A DNA stretch of 48,081 bases from Pseudomonadota bacterium (GCA_027623555.1 JAQBSZ010000030.1:1-48081); one strand, 5' to 3'; counted from the stretch's first letter, positions 29,666-38,375 are shown. Made by a program: numbers and translations. The notes: a model not told the origin generated them from the letters alone.

Positions 29666-30682
29666 TCAGTTCTCCAGCGCACCGCCACAACTACTACCCT
29701 GACCTGCGGTGCAACCGAAGCAGTGTTCACCGGTGATGATGGGATTGTTAAGTAGCTGCTGATCGAGCAGGTCCGACAGGTGGGTCTTGGGCTTGCTGTT
29801 CAGCGCCAGTGGCAGCTTCAACATCTGGTTAAAATCACAGTCATAGGCAAAGCCCTGGTAGTCGATACTGAGCAGGTTTTTGCACATCAGGGTATCGAGA
29901 TTATCTTCGCGATAGCTGTCCCGCAAGATGCCCATGTACTGATGGTAGAGACCCTTGGCCAACAGCATGCCGCCGAAGCGACTGATGGGCATATTGGTAA
30001 TCGTGAACAATTGATTAAAAACGATGCCGTGTTGCTGCTTAAGTTCACGTTTGTAATCCGACTCCAGGCCAGACTGCGCCGGTGGCAGATTGAGGCCATC
30101 GGGGTTGTAAACCAGGTTCAGCTGTTTTTCCGGATCCGTTCCATAACCCAGCCCGTTGAGCTGCTTGAGCGCGGCAATACTCTCCCAGTACACACCCTTG
30201 CCGCGCTGCCTTTCGACATTCTGCTCCAGGTAACAAGGCAGCGATGCCGTGACGGTAACGCCCTGTTCCGCCAGGAACTGCGCCATGTCTTCGAACCCTG
30301 GCTCGCCCAGAATGGTCAGATTGCAGCGATCGATGACTTCCATCCCGGTGGCCCTGGCCCGTCGCACCAGGTATTTGAAATGGCGGTTTAGCTCGGGCGC
30401 GCCGCCAGTTAGATCCAGCACTGCGATGCGGTGGGAATGAATATAGTCCAGTACCAGGTCTACAGTAGCCCGATCCATCTGTTCGGTGCGGGTGGGTCCG
30501 GCATTGACGTGACAATGGGTACAACTGAGATTGCATTTATAGCCCAGGTTGACCTGGAGCGTATCCAGGGCAGCCCGGTTGATGGCCGGGAAGTCGGTCT
30601 TTAACAGCAGCGGACGCGTATCAAGCATAGCAGGATTATCTTCATGTTCTGGGTGCCAGTACCTGACCAGCAGTGGCCTCAT
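29666..30682 (-). CDS. arsS: arsenosugar biosynthesis radical SAM enzyme ArsS
   Basis: ArsS uses radical SAM chemistry to attach a 5'-deoxyadenosyl group to dimethylated arsenic, the first committed step to arsenosugars. The cluster motif is Cys50-X3-Cys54-X2-Cys57 (CNLSCTHCHV) and the SAM-binding segment is LDLTGGAPELN. A second cysteine set closes the protein (CFGCTAGQGSSCGG). Met19 (MLDTRPLLLK) is an alternative start. 338 residues fits the family. The ArsM methyltransferase that would supply its substrate is not in this window. Confidence 0.9.
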   Translation of the reverse strand: MRPLLVRYWHPEHEDNPAMLDTRPLLLKTDFPAINRAALDTLQVNLGYKCNLSCTHCHVNAGPTRTEQMDRATVDLVLDYIHSHRIAVLDLTGGAPELNRHFKYLVRRARATGMEVIDRCNLTILGEPGFEDMAQFLAEQGVTVTASLPCYLEQNVERQRGKGVYWESIAALKQLNGLGYGTDPEKQLNLVYNPDGLNLPPAQSGLESDYKRELKQQHGIVFNQLFTITNMPISRFGGMLLAKGLYHQYMGILRDSYREDNLDTLMCKNLLSIDYQGFAYDCDFNQMLKLPLALNSKPKTHLSDLLDQQLLNNPIITGEHCFGCTAGQGSSCGGALEN

Positions 30683-30995
30683 TTTATGACAAGCTGACTC
30701 CGATTGGCATGGCTTTCCTTGCCAGGTTGATTCCCACCCGGCATGCCGCTTGAACTAACCGGTGGCAGTACCTGAACCCACTGAATATCGGGCATCGCAC
30801 CAGAATGTGACCCGGGACACAAACCCTTGATATGACAAGGATTAAGCTTCGATTCAGGGATAGCAGCAAACAATGGAGTGGTATAGCAGGGTATTCAGAA
30901 CGGGCAGCCAGTGTTGTAAAGAAAAACTGCAATTCTGATCTTGTATTAAAGGGGCTGTTGGTTTCTAATACGCGGCCGATAGTAGCCTATAGTTT

Positions 30996-31089
30996 CAGGC
31001 TCACAGCGGGAAAGGCACTAACCATGCAGTATCCCGCAACGGGACGAAAGCCTGTAGACAGATTAAACAATCTGCACAGAAGCAGGTGA
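30996..31089 (+). promoter_or_regulatory. candidate structured leader RNA, GEMM (c-di-GMP-I) riboswitch-like
   Basis: CAGGCT (30996-31001) pairs with AGCCTG (31049-31054). Inside, TCCCG at 31032-31036 can pair either with GCGGGA (31006-31011, using TCCCGC) or with CGGGA (31040-31044), giving two exclusive hairpins. CAGATT/AATCTG (31059-31074) forms a third stem. AAAGGC...AACC followed by GGGACGAAAGCC resembles the GEMM core AGGGCAAACC...GGGACGCAAAGCC, but with small insertions and one missing base. It ends on the ribosome binding site of the next gene. The class is uncertain without a covariance search. Confidence 0.4.
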
Positions 31090-31326
31090 ATGAGTGAAGT
31101 GAACGAGAAGAACTTTTATATCGTAGCGACGGCGCCAAATGAGCCTACGCTGCAAGTGAAAATTTCAGGCCCTTACCTGACCGAGCAGGCTGCCATGGCC
31201 GACCTGACTGCTGCCATCGATGAAGCTTTAGGTATCGATCCCAGCGCCAAGGACTACAAGTACAGCATCTCCTACGTGGAAAGCCGCAAACCCGGTGTGA
31301 TTCAACACATGGCGGCGCACGCCTAG
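31090..31326 (+). CDS. small conserved-looking protein of unknown function
   Basis: This 78-residue soluble protein starts MSEVNEKNFYIVATAPNEPT and contains SGPYLTEQAAMADLTAAIDE and YKYSISYVESRKPG, a plausible compact alpha/beta fold. I do not recognise the family. AGGTGA lies directly against this ATG; the GTG at 31099 would give better spacing and a 75-residue product. It directly follows the structured leader, so it is probably the regulated gene. No operon partner follows. Confidence 0.65.
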   Translation: MSEVNEKNFYIVATAPNEPTLQVKISGPYLTEQAAMADLTAAIDEALGIDPSAKDYKYSISYVESRKPGVIQHMAAHA

Positions 31327-31603
31327 CCACTGTAACACCCCGGTCTGTCTGATCTTTTGTCAGAAAAACCCTATAAAGAACGTGCTTATCTTATTTATGG
31401 GATGGGTGTACACTAGTTCGTGCACACTTTATTTCGCCACCTGGGCGCCAGAAAAGCTGCCTGAATTTGCGAAAATTCGCTGCTTTTGCAATAAAGCGTG
31501 ATCCACAGCTTTCTAATGTAGTCATAACAGCAACACCGGGGTGGCAGGAATGGGCCATCCCTAACTGGACTGTAGACAGGCATAGAACGAAAGAGAGGTT
31601 CTC

Positions 31604-32038
31604 GTGAAAAGACTTAGCGCACTTCATCACATCAGCATCATCGAATCCCGTGGCACCAACTGTGCCTGGGTGCGTATCAAATATGACGGCAAGAGCTTTC
31701 AGCAGTCTTTCCCTTTCAAGAAATTTGGGGGAAAGAACAAGGCTATCGCCGCGGCCAAGAAGAAGCGGGATATTGAAGGCAAGAAAATCTACGGCACGAA
31801 CTGGCCTTATGCCAAGTTCAGTCCCCGCAAAATTTCACCCCTGAACTCTTCCGGCGAAATCGGCGTAAGCTATTCCGAGAAAGACCATAGCTGGGTAGCA
31901 ACCTGGCAGGAAGGCAAAGGGGTGCGCCGCCGGCAGAAGAACGCTTACTTCTCTATCAACAAGTACGGCGATGACAAGGCGAAGCTGCTGGCCGTCAAGG
32001 CACGGCGCAGTGCGGTAAGGGCGAATCGAATTAGTTAG
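31604..32038 (+). CDS. AP2-like DNA-binding domain protein
   Basis: This basic 144-residue protein appears to hold two beta-rich units. Residues about 9-55 carry CAWVRIKYDGKSFQQSFPFK, and 80-140 carry SGEIGVSYSEKDHSWVATWQ, with an amphipathic Lys/Ala-rich helix after each. The second resembles the AP2/ERF-like domains found in bacterial and phage proteins, often next to HNH nucleases, but no nuclease domain is present. The start is a GTG with AGAGAGG five bases upstream. Sequence-specific DNA binding is inferred only. Confidence 0.65.
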   Translation: MKRLSALHHISIIESRGTNCAWVRIKYDGKSFQQSFPFKKFGGKNKAIAAAKKKRDIEGKKIYGTNWPYAKFSPRKISPLNSSGEIGVSYSEKDHSWVATWQEGKGVRRRQKNAYFSINKYGDDKAKLLAVKARRSAVRANRIS

Positions 32039-32076
32039 GCGTTTTTCACTTGTCCGTCAGCGCTCAACCTGGACTT

Positions 32077-32105
32077 GGCACTTTGCCACTCTGTGGCAGA
32101 GTGCC
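32077..32105. other. strong 13-bp hairpin without U tract
   Basis: GGCACTTTGCCAC, loop TCT, then GTGGCAGAGTGCC pair over 13 positions with one G-U wobble. It lies 40 bases after the AP2-like gene and about 105 bases past the end of the convergent ATPase gene. No T run follows on either side, so it is at best an atypical terminator or a transcript-stabilising stem. Confidence 0.6.
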
Positions 32106-32209
32106 ATTACGAATCAAATACCCGGTGCGTTGAGTTACAAGTTCTTGACTGTTGCATGGATCAAATTAGAAGCCGTTTTTAACGGCACTAATACCTACCT
32201 GATAAAGAC

Positions 32210-33382
32210 CTAACCAATGAATGCCTGGTCAATTTTTTTCCAGGGTATTACTCGCGCTTGCTGTCGTTCTTGCGCCATAGCCCCGCCATAAATCAGGGTT
32301 GAATCTCCAGCATCATCTTTTGCCCATGCACTGTATTTTTCCAATCCAGTAAAGTAGTCGGCGGCTATAGTCTGGCCTGACTTTATTTCAACAGGAAACA
32401 GCTTTTCACTATGCTCGATCAGCAAGTCTATTTCATTGCCTCGATTGTCCCGCCAGAAAAAACAATTGGAAAGCAAACCCCGGTTGAGACGATGTTTCAC
32501 AAATTCTGACACAACCCAAGTTTCAAATAAACTACCCCTTGCCGAATGTGTACTTAACTGCTCCGCATCCTGAATATTCAATAAGCTAGCTGCCAGTCCT
32601 GCATCATAGAAATATAATTTCGGTGACTTGACCAGACGCTTGTTAAAGTTTTTATGATGAGGGTGCAGCAAGTGGATGATATAGCTGGCTTCGAGGATGG
32701 AAATCCATGCCTTGGCGGTATTGTGAGTAATGCCGCAGTCCGCTCCCAATGCGGAAAGATTAAGAAGCTGCCCGCTTCTTGCCGCACACATGCGTACAAA
32801 CCGTTGAAAACTGCCCAAATCGCGTACGTTGGTTAACTGTCTCACGTCTCGTTCAAGATAAGTGCCAACATAATTGTTATACCAATCGGCCGCGTCGAGC
32901 TTGCGATCATGCACAGGCGGATAGAGACCATCGAACAGGAGTTTCTCCAGCTTTCCTGGTGCTTTGTTTACCTGCTGCAATTCCACCAGGCTAAAAGGCA
33001 ATAAAGTCAACCGGGCAACTCGTCCGGCCAGACTTTGCGAAACACCCGATAGTAAATCGAACTGTTGAGAGCCTGTGAGCACAAACAACCCCATACGTTT
33101 GTCTTCATCCAGGCGCGACTGCAGGTAGGAGAATAAATCGGGACTCCGCTGCACTTCGTCCAGCACCGCCCCATTGGGAAACTGCCCCAGAAAACCACGA
33201 GGATCCGACTCGGCGAACTCACGTACATCGATATCTTCCAGCGAAGTGTAAGACTTGTCTGCAAATAGCTTGCGCGCGAGGGTTGTTTTACCAGACTGAC
33301 GAGGGCCTGTGAGCACTACAGCCGGATAACCCTTCATCAGCTTTAGTAGCTTAGCTTCTGCTATGCGGGGAATTAGCGCCAT
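32210..33382 (-). CDS. DUF4143-family AAA ATPase (AAA_14)
   Basis: The AAA_14 domain has Walker A GPRQSGKT at residues 26-33, Walker B GAVLDEVQ at 73-80 and sensor-like LTGSQQF. It is followed by the DUF4143 domain, whose PD-(D/E)XK-like motif is NEIDLLIE...FPVEIKSGQ. These ATPases are widespread, often mobile, and of unknown function; some sit with TA or defence genes. 390 residues is complete. A 53-bp palindrome stands 19 bases upstream of the ATG. It is one of two intact members in this window. Confidence 0.88.
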   Translation of the reverse strand: MALIPRIAEAKLLKLMKGYPAVVLTGPRQSGKTTLARKLFADKSYTSLEDIDVREFAESDPRGFLGQFPNGAVLDEVQRSPDLFSYLQSRLDEDKRMGLFVLTGSQQFDLLSGVSQSLAGRVARLTLLPFSLVELQQVNKAPGKLEKLLFDGLYPPVHDRKLDAADWYNNYVGTYLERDVRQLTNVRDLGSFQRFVRMCAARSGQLLNLSALGADCGITHNTAKAWISILEASYIIHLLHPHHKNFNKRLVKSPKLYFYDAGLAASLLNIQDAEQLSTHSARGSLFETWVVSEFVKHRLNRGLLSNCFFWRDNRGNEIDLLIEHSEKLFPVEIKSGQTIAADYFTGLEKYSAWAKDDAGDSTLIYGGAMAQERQQARVIPWKKIDQAFIG

Positions 33383-33400
33383 GGCACTTTATAGCAATTT

Positions 33401-33453
33401 TCACCAATATGTACAAATTGTAAATTCAATTTATAATTTGTACGTATTGGTGA
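33401..33453. repeat. 53-bp near-perfect palindrome upstream of the DUF4143 ATPase
   Basis: The 26-base arm at 33401-33426 (TCACCAATATGTACAAATTG and on) is matched inverted at 33428-33453 with only two mismatches around a single central base. It is AT-rich, includes TATAAA-like hexamers and lies 19-71 bases before the ATPase start codon, where an operator or promoter would be. Autoregulation of the ATPase gene, or an insertion-site signature, are the two readings. Confidence 0.85.
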
Positions 33454-33523
33454 TATTCGATTTTCGAAGTGTGAAGGTAACTGGTACCTGAATCCCGATA
33501 ACCCGGGCTATTGCTCCAGCAAG

Positions 33524-34486
33524 TTATTGGCGTGCCTGAATTCCTTGCACCGCTCCTTCGATCAGATTCAAGGCTGCCTTACGACTAACCCCTTGAGGGT
33601 CCAGAGGCCCTGCCGGGGTCGAGGCGATGCCCAGGGCAAGCGTCTTCGGGTACTCAAACATCAGACCTATCGCCGCGGCAAGATCAATACTACTGGGTCC
33701 ATCCGCAACAGCCAGGTCATGGCCGGGCACCTCGGCGGGATCCAGCACGTCCATGTCAACGTGAATGTAAATCACATCGACTTGTTCAGAGAGCGCATCC
33801 ATCTTGCTACGCAGATTGGCCGACAAGGAACGTATGTCAGCTACCGAGAATTGCTGTACCTCGTATTGACTGAAGCGGTCCTTCTCAAGCGGATCGAGAT
33901 CGCGCACCCCACCCCAGACGATGTGACTCATGGGTAGCGGATCGGCCAACCCCGACGTAGTACGAATATTATGCAGTGCATGGCCGGCCGCTATCGCCAC
34001 CGGCATGCCTCCGAGCATTCCCGACAGAGTGGTCTCGGGAATATTGAAATCGCCATGGGCATCGATGAACACAAGACCTACACGCCGCTGACTTCCGTTG
34101 GCAGCGTATTTCAATCCACCGAGCATGCCGAGCAGGCCGTTACAATTAGCCCCCAGGCCCACTAGCAGATCCACTTCATCCGCGGTCTCTCTCGCCAGCG
34201 CACCGAAGTTACTGTTTGCCAATGCCAGCCGATTCCAGGCGCCATACTGACGATCCTGCTCTGGGAACAGTCGCACGTCCTGCACTGGCCGCACCAGCTC
34301 ACCACCCCATTGGCCTATCAAACGCTCTATACCAGCCGCGTGAATATAGTCAGGATTCATGGAGATCTCGGGTACGTTGCGTGAGCCACTGTAGGGCTGC
34401 TTGATAACATCAACACGCACTGTTTGGGCCTGGGCAGCTGAAATTACGCCCAGCAGCGCCAGGCAAAAAATTAGGGACTTGTTCAT
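33524..34486 (-). CDS. exported arginase-family protein lacking one metal ligand
   Basis: The ureohydrolase fold is shown by FIDAHGDFN (DAHGD at 142-146) and HVDMDVLDP (Asp244, Asp246, Asp249), which supply most of the binuclear manganese ligands. The first ligand motif, GGDHS in arginases, reads GANCN at 112-116, so the histidine is replaced by Cys115. I start at the ATG at 34486, which opens a clear signal peptide (MNKSLIFCLALLGVISAAQA), so the protein is exported. It lies 16 bases after the membrane regulator gene. Substrate and activity are uncertain. Confidence 0.82.
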   Translation of the reverse strand: MNKSLIFCLALLGVISAAQAQTVRVDVIKQPYSGSRNVPEISMNPDYIHAAGIERLIGQWGGELVRPVQDVRLFPEQDRQYGAWNRLALANSNFGALARETADEVDLLVGLGANCNGLLGMLGGLKYAANGSQRRVGLVFIDAHGDFNIPETTLSGMLGGMPVAIAAGHALHNIRTTSGLADPLPMSHIVWGGVRDLDPLEKDRFSQYEVQQFSVADIRSLSANLRSKMDALSEQVDVIYIHVDMDVLDPAEVPGHDLAVADGPSSIDLAAAIGLMFEYPKTLALGIASTPAGPLDPQGVSRKAALNLIEGAVQGIQARQ

Positions 34487-34502
34487 TGCCAGGGATTCTC
34501 GC

Positions 34503-35834
34503 TTAGTTAAGTCCTGCTGACTGGGGCACTCCCCAGATCTGCTTGGTATCCAGTTGGTTGGTATAGACAAGGTTGGCATTGAAATTCAGGCGATCGAGGC
34601 CGAACACCTCATACAACGCTTCGAAGCTGGCGACTGCCTCATCGGTGTCATCATCGATAGCGACCACCAGATCATCCAGTGTCGCAATATCTGACAGTGC
34701 CTGGGCAGTGTGCATGAGGCCAGCATCGCGCATGCCCGCGATGAGTACTACCTGGGTTTGGCTGCTGGCAGGAAACGTGGCAAACATACCGTAGTCCCGA
34801 AACGGCTGACCCTCTTCCGGTAGTCCGGCATCGGACGTGTAGTACTCCAGGGTATTCTTGTTGAACAGCTCATCATAGCTGCGACCAATGCGCAGCCCGG
34901 AACCAGCAAAGGACAGGTCAGTGAGTTGCTCCAGCGCACTGAGATACCCGATGTAGACAATATGGTTATCGCGAATGTCTGCGGTAGTGAGATCGGACAT
35001 CATCGTGATGTTCACAGCCTTGCCGCTCTCCTGCAGTATCGGCACGATCTTCGCCAGTGCAAACGCGCTGCCCTCAGGCATGTAACTCAGGTCAAGATCG
35101 AGGTAATTCTCAGCAAGTTCAATATCACTGGACTGCAACTCTTCCAGATCGCTGGGAGAGTTGACATTAAATTCCCGCACCATGCGGGCGATATTGCCGT
35201 TGGCATTCAACTCGCCAAAGATATAGTAATCACCCATAACAAGTAATATGGGTTGCTGATCATTCAGCACACTACGCCATACAGGATGTTGCGCGGCCAG
35301 CTGGGATGTGAGCACCGGGTTTGCAGTATTGTCTGTTGCCATGTAAATGAGATTAACGGTTAACAATACCACTACGGCGCCGAGCAGCGCGGTGTTCAAA
35401 CCAAAGGACGAATATCTCCCCTGAAAACTTCGAGCTCGTAACTCCGGCCTGGGAATCACGGCGGCTGAGATCGTGTAGCTGCCTTTCGGAATCACGATGC
35501 GATACGCGGCATCGGTTTCGAAATTCTCATAGTAGGCAGCCAGCTTCTTGCGTAGCTGGTGCACATAGACCCGTACCGTGGAATCGGCGGAAACGTCAAA
35601 GTCATCGCCACGCCCCAACACATCTACCGCCAATTCAATCTCTTTCGGTGACTTGCCGTCGATCGAACACTTAATCAGATACTCCAGCAGTGCACTGTAG
35701 TTCTTCGAACGACCCAGTACTCCGCTGGCAACGATTCGTTGGCAGAGTGCCTGTAACTCTTCGGCGTTGAACGCCTCGTTTACCGCACACAGCGAGTGTG
35801 ATTCGGATGGGGATTGATTAGCGGGTTTGCTCAT
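34503..35834 (-). CDS. membrane-anchored winged-helix regulator (CadC-like layout)
   Basis: Residues 25-125 form an OmpR-type winged helix (DSTVRVYVHQLRKKLAAYYE, then YRIVIPKGSYTI). One transmembrane helix lies at about 146-166 (ALLGAVVVLLTVNLIYMATD), followed by a periplasmic domain of about 275 residues with no obvious family. The layout, DNA-binding inside and sensor outside, is that of CadC/ToxR-type one-component regulators. It is immediately upstream of the exported arginase-like gene and probably in one operon, so the sensor may monitor the same ligand. That link is inference. Confidence 0.82.
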   Translation of the reverse strand: MSKPANQSPSESHSLCAVNEAFNAEELQALCQRIVASGVLGRSKNYSALLEYLIKCSIDGKSPKEIELAVDVLGRGDDFDVSADSTVRVYVHQLRKKLAAYYENFETDAAYRIVIPKGSYTISAAVIPRPELRARSFQGRYSSFGLNTALLGAVVVLLTVNLIYMATDNTANPVLTSQLAAQHPVWRSVLNDQQPILLVMGDYYIFGELNANGNIARMVREFNVNSPSDLEELQSSDIELAENYLDLDLSYMPEGSAFALAKIVPILQESGKAVNITMMSDLTTADIRDNHIVYIGYLSALEQLTDLSFAGSGLRIGRSYDELFNKNTLEYYTSDAGLPEEGQPFRDYGMFATFPASSQTQVVLIAGMRDAGLMHTAQALSDIATLDDLVVAIDDDTDEAVASFEALYEVFGLDRLNFNANLVYTNQLDTKQIWGVPQSAGLN

Positions 35835-36238
35835 CGATTAACAGTAGTTGTCTTAGAGGTAGCGGGTTGGGACAAGGCTGAATTGTAGCAGTTTTGACGG
35901 TTAGCTAATCCAGCATTGTGTGAATTATTAATCAGGCGTTTTGTCTGGCATCTGGATCGGGTTCTTGATAGCGCCCTTTTTGAGCGCTTTGCAGGGTTCC
36001 TCTAGTTCAGCTTCCCGGATTCTTTCCCAGGCGCTTTCTCAGGTGCTTCCTTATGCTTTCCTTGCGCTTTTAGTCGCTGCGCAGATTTCACCGCAAAGCG
36101 GCTGCGAATGCTGGATGTCGCTACGGATTACCGGGCTTGAGCCATTGCCAGGTAGTGCTACAGAAGGTAAACACAAAGGATTGGGGCCGCCTGCCCCAAT
36201 CTGTTTCCTTCTATACCTTCTACTGCATAACAACCTGC
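35835..36238. other. gene-free spacer
   Basis: 404 bases lie between the regulator start and the DUF2239 stop. A plus-strand open frame here has no family resemblance and runs into the DUF2239 gene on the other strand. I see no clear promoter, terminator or repeat. Confidence 0.5.
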
Positions 36239-36826
36239 TCAATTCAATGCCGGTTTCGCGTATTCGCGGGCACAGTTACGGATATCGATCGGCCAGCCAG
36301 CCGTTTCCTGCTCAAAGCGGGTCGATTCCCGCGCATACAGCGCGCGAATCGCTTCCTCGAAGCCCGACAGATTACCGGCCATGGCGTACATGAAGCGCTG
36401 CGCGGCGTCCTGCGCCGACTTGATGCGATCCTCGCCGGCATTTTCTCGCCTGGCGGTCTCTATCAGGCGCCTGAGGGCCGCCGATGCACCGCCCCGCTGC
36501 GCATCCAGCCATTCCCAGTGTCGCGGTAGCAGCGTCACCTCGCGGCCCACGACCCCCAATTTAGGGCGTCCCCGCCTTTTAGGTGAGGAATCCTGCTCTG
36601 TCTCACCAGACTGAACGGCGGGCTTCCCATAACGCTTCTCGACTTCTTCCGCGCTCCCGGACAGGTCCAGATCGAACTGCTGACCTGTACTTCCATCAAA
36701 GAGTAAGATTAATTCCTTATCTCCATGATTTAGCGCGCTTTTAAGCCTTGCGGCGACTGATGAAATCGGACCTTGGGCCACCAGATTGTGGCCCGCGAAT
36801 GCGTAAATGAGTGATTGAGCGCTCAT
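36239..36826 (-). CDS. DUF2239-family protein
   Basis: This 195-residue protein starts SLIYAFAGHNLVAQGPISSV and contains LILLFDGSTGQQFDLDLSGS. A basic SPKRRGRPKLGVVGREVTLL segment then leads into the second half, PRHWEWLDAQRGGASAALRR, and a helical C terminus. It fits DUF2239, a proteobacterial family without known function. The RGRPKLG stretch resembles an AT-hook-like basic patch. It is a monocistronic unit with about 250 empty bases on its upstream side. Confidence 0.82.
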   Translation of the reverse strand: MSAQSLIYAFAGHNLVAQGPISSVAARLKSALNHGDKELILLFDGSTGQQFDLDLSGSAEEVEKRYGKPAVQSGETEQDSSPKRRGRPKLGVVGREVTLLPRHWEWLDAQRGGASAALRRLIETARRENAGEDRIKSAQDAAQRFMYAMAGNLSGFEEAIRALYARESTRFEQETAGWPIDIRNCAREYAKPALN

Positions 36827-37082
36827 GACTCTGTCCTTAATAGAGAAATTACTGAAGATATTTAAATCCCGGTGATTAGTAATTATACCCGGATAATATT
36901 ATCTGGCAACAAATGCACACAACTTGAGGGAGAGATTAAAGGAAGAAGGGGCAGCATGAGGGGGCGAGCCAAAATCGAGAGTGCCTGCTCGATGACAGAA
37001 TGAATCCAATGCCATGGGCAGGCTTTTTAGTGGGCGAAAGCGCGTGATTTAGCGGTGGGATAGTCAGAAGAGCCTGACTGAA

Positions 37083-38375
37083 TCAGGCCTTGATCAGCAG
37101 CGATTTGAGCTTGTCGTTGAACTCGATGTCGCCATTCGTGGCATAGTGTTCGTGGTTGGTCTCGATACTCGCCAGGTCATACAGATAATTCACCATGGTA
37201 CCCCACGATTGCTTGAGCCCCTTCTCGCTGAGATCGGCACCAGTATGCAACTGGTGCACGGAGGCACCGTTGCCCAGGTGAAAGCGTGCCACCGAGTCGG
37301 AGGGAAACTTTCCCCTTTTTGCCTGCACCAAATAGTTGAAGACTAGTTTGCGGATCTGTGCAGCATGCTCCTGGGTAGACTCTGCCGAGTTTTCTACCTG
37401 ACCAAGCCGTTCTTTCATCTCAGCCAGTTCAGCCAGTTCTTCTGCAGACTGAGTATTGAGCCAACGCCCGAATCCTGGAATTGGTGAGAGCGTGACGAAT
37501 GTCTTGAGCGAAGGAAACTCAGCCTGCAGTTCCTGAACCACCTGCTTGATCAGGAAATTACCGAACGAGATATTCTTCAAACCCGGCTGGCAATTACTGA
37601 TGCTGTAAAACGTTGCCGTGTTGTATTCAGAAGGGTCGGAAATGCCAGCCCCATTGTCCTCAAGAATAGAATTGATCGATGTTGGAATCTTTTTGGTCAG
37701 GGCTACTTCGACAAAGATAAGCGGCTCATCGATAAGTGCCGGGTGGAAATAAGCAAAGCAGCGCCGATTCGACGGATCGATGCGACTGCGCAGGTCATCC
37801 CAGTCCTTGATCGCATGCACCGCCTCATAACGAATGATACGTTCAAGGATGGCCGCCGAGGTTGACCAGTTAATGGTCTTTAATACCAGGAAGCCACGCC
37901 CGAACCAGGATGAAAACATCCGCACGAAGTCTTGATCCACAGCCCTCAATTCAGGGTGATCCCTTAACAGTTTCAATAGATCCGTGCGCATTGCCACCAG
38001 ATCGTGAGTCGCATTCGGCGTCGAATTCAAGCGGCGTAGTAATTCATGGCGTTGCGGCTCTGCCGCCTTGGAAAGATTGTTGAGGTTGGCACTTGAGGGG
38101 TCGTTCTCGTAAGTATCGAAGGCTAACTTGACGACCGCCTGATTAGCATTGAAGTTTTGTTCGAGATTTTGAAAAAACGCGAGCTTCCGCTCATCATCAA
38201 GATCCTCGTAGTGATCGAGCACCTGGCGCGCGGTAACGATGCCCGACACTTCACCCACGGTTCCCATGAGCTTTTTCAGCAGCTCATCGATGGAAGCTGC
38301 TTCGCTGCCGGAAAATAAACGCCGCTGGCGTTTAACCAGGCCGCTTAGGAAATCTTGGAATCTGCCGAATGCCAC
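37083..38375 (-). CDS. malonyl-CoA decarboxylase
   Basis: This enzyme decarboxylates malonyl-CoA to acetyl-CoA. The N-terminal helical domain covers about residues 20-120. The GNAT-like catalytic domain follows, with YNTATFYSISNCQPGLKNIS, the FVTLSPIPGFGRW motif containing Ser297, and ARFHLGNGA containing His366; both residues correspond to the catalytic Ser/His of characterised members. Length 430 is a full bacterial form. It is flanked by spacers, so likely a single-gene unit. A small CCTGA/TCAGG stem overlaps its stop codon. Confidence 0.95.
   Translation of the reverse strand: MAFGRFQDFLSGLVKRQRRLFSGSEAASIDELLKKLMGTVGEVSGIVTARQVLDHYEDLDDERKLAFFQNLEQNFNANQAVVKLAFDTYENDPSSANLNNLSKAAEPQRHELLRRLNSTPNATHDLVAMRTDLLKLLRDHPELRAVDQDFVRMFSSWFGRGFLVLKTINWSTSAAILERIIRYEAVHAIKDWDDLRSRIDPSNRRCFAYFHPALIDEPLIFVEVALTKKIPTSINSILEDNGAGISDPSEYNTATFYSISNCQPGLKNISFGNFLIKQVVQELQAEFPSLKTFVTLSPIPGFGRWLNTQSAEELAELAEMKERLGQVENSAESTQEHAAQIRKLVFNYLVQAKRGKFPSDSVARFHLGNGASVHQLHTGADLSEKGLKQSWGTMVNYLYDLASIETNHEHYATNGDIEFNDKLKSLLIKA

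Noticed and set aside
30832..31089. 85-codon plus-strand frame before the small unknown gene
   Set aside because: Most of it coincides with the structured leader, with no coding signature; the RNA stems explain the sequence better.
32033..32213. GTTAGGC and ACCTAAC considered as ends of an integron attC site
   Set aside because: They occur in the wrong order for attC (GTTRRRY before RYYYAAC), no integrase is present, and the TA genes face both directions.
35941..36393. 150-codon plus-strand frame upstream of and overlapping DUF2239
   Set aside because: No family resemblance, no start signal, and half of it lies opposite a supported gene.
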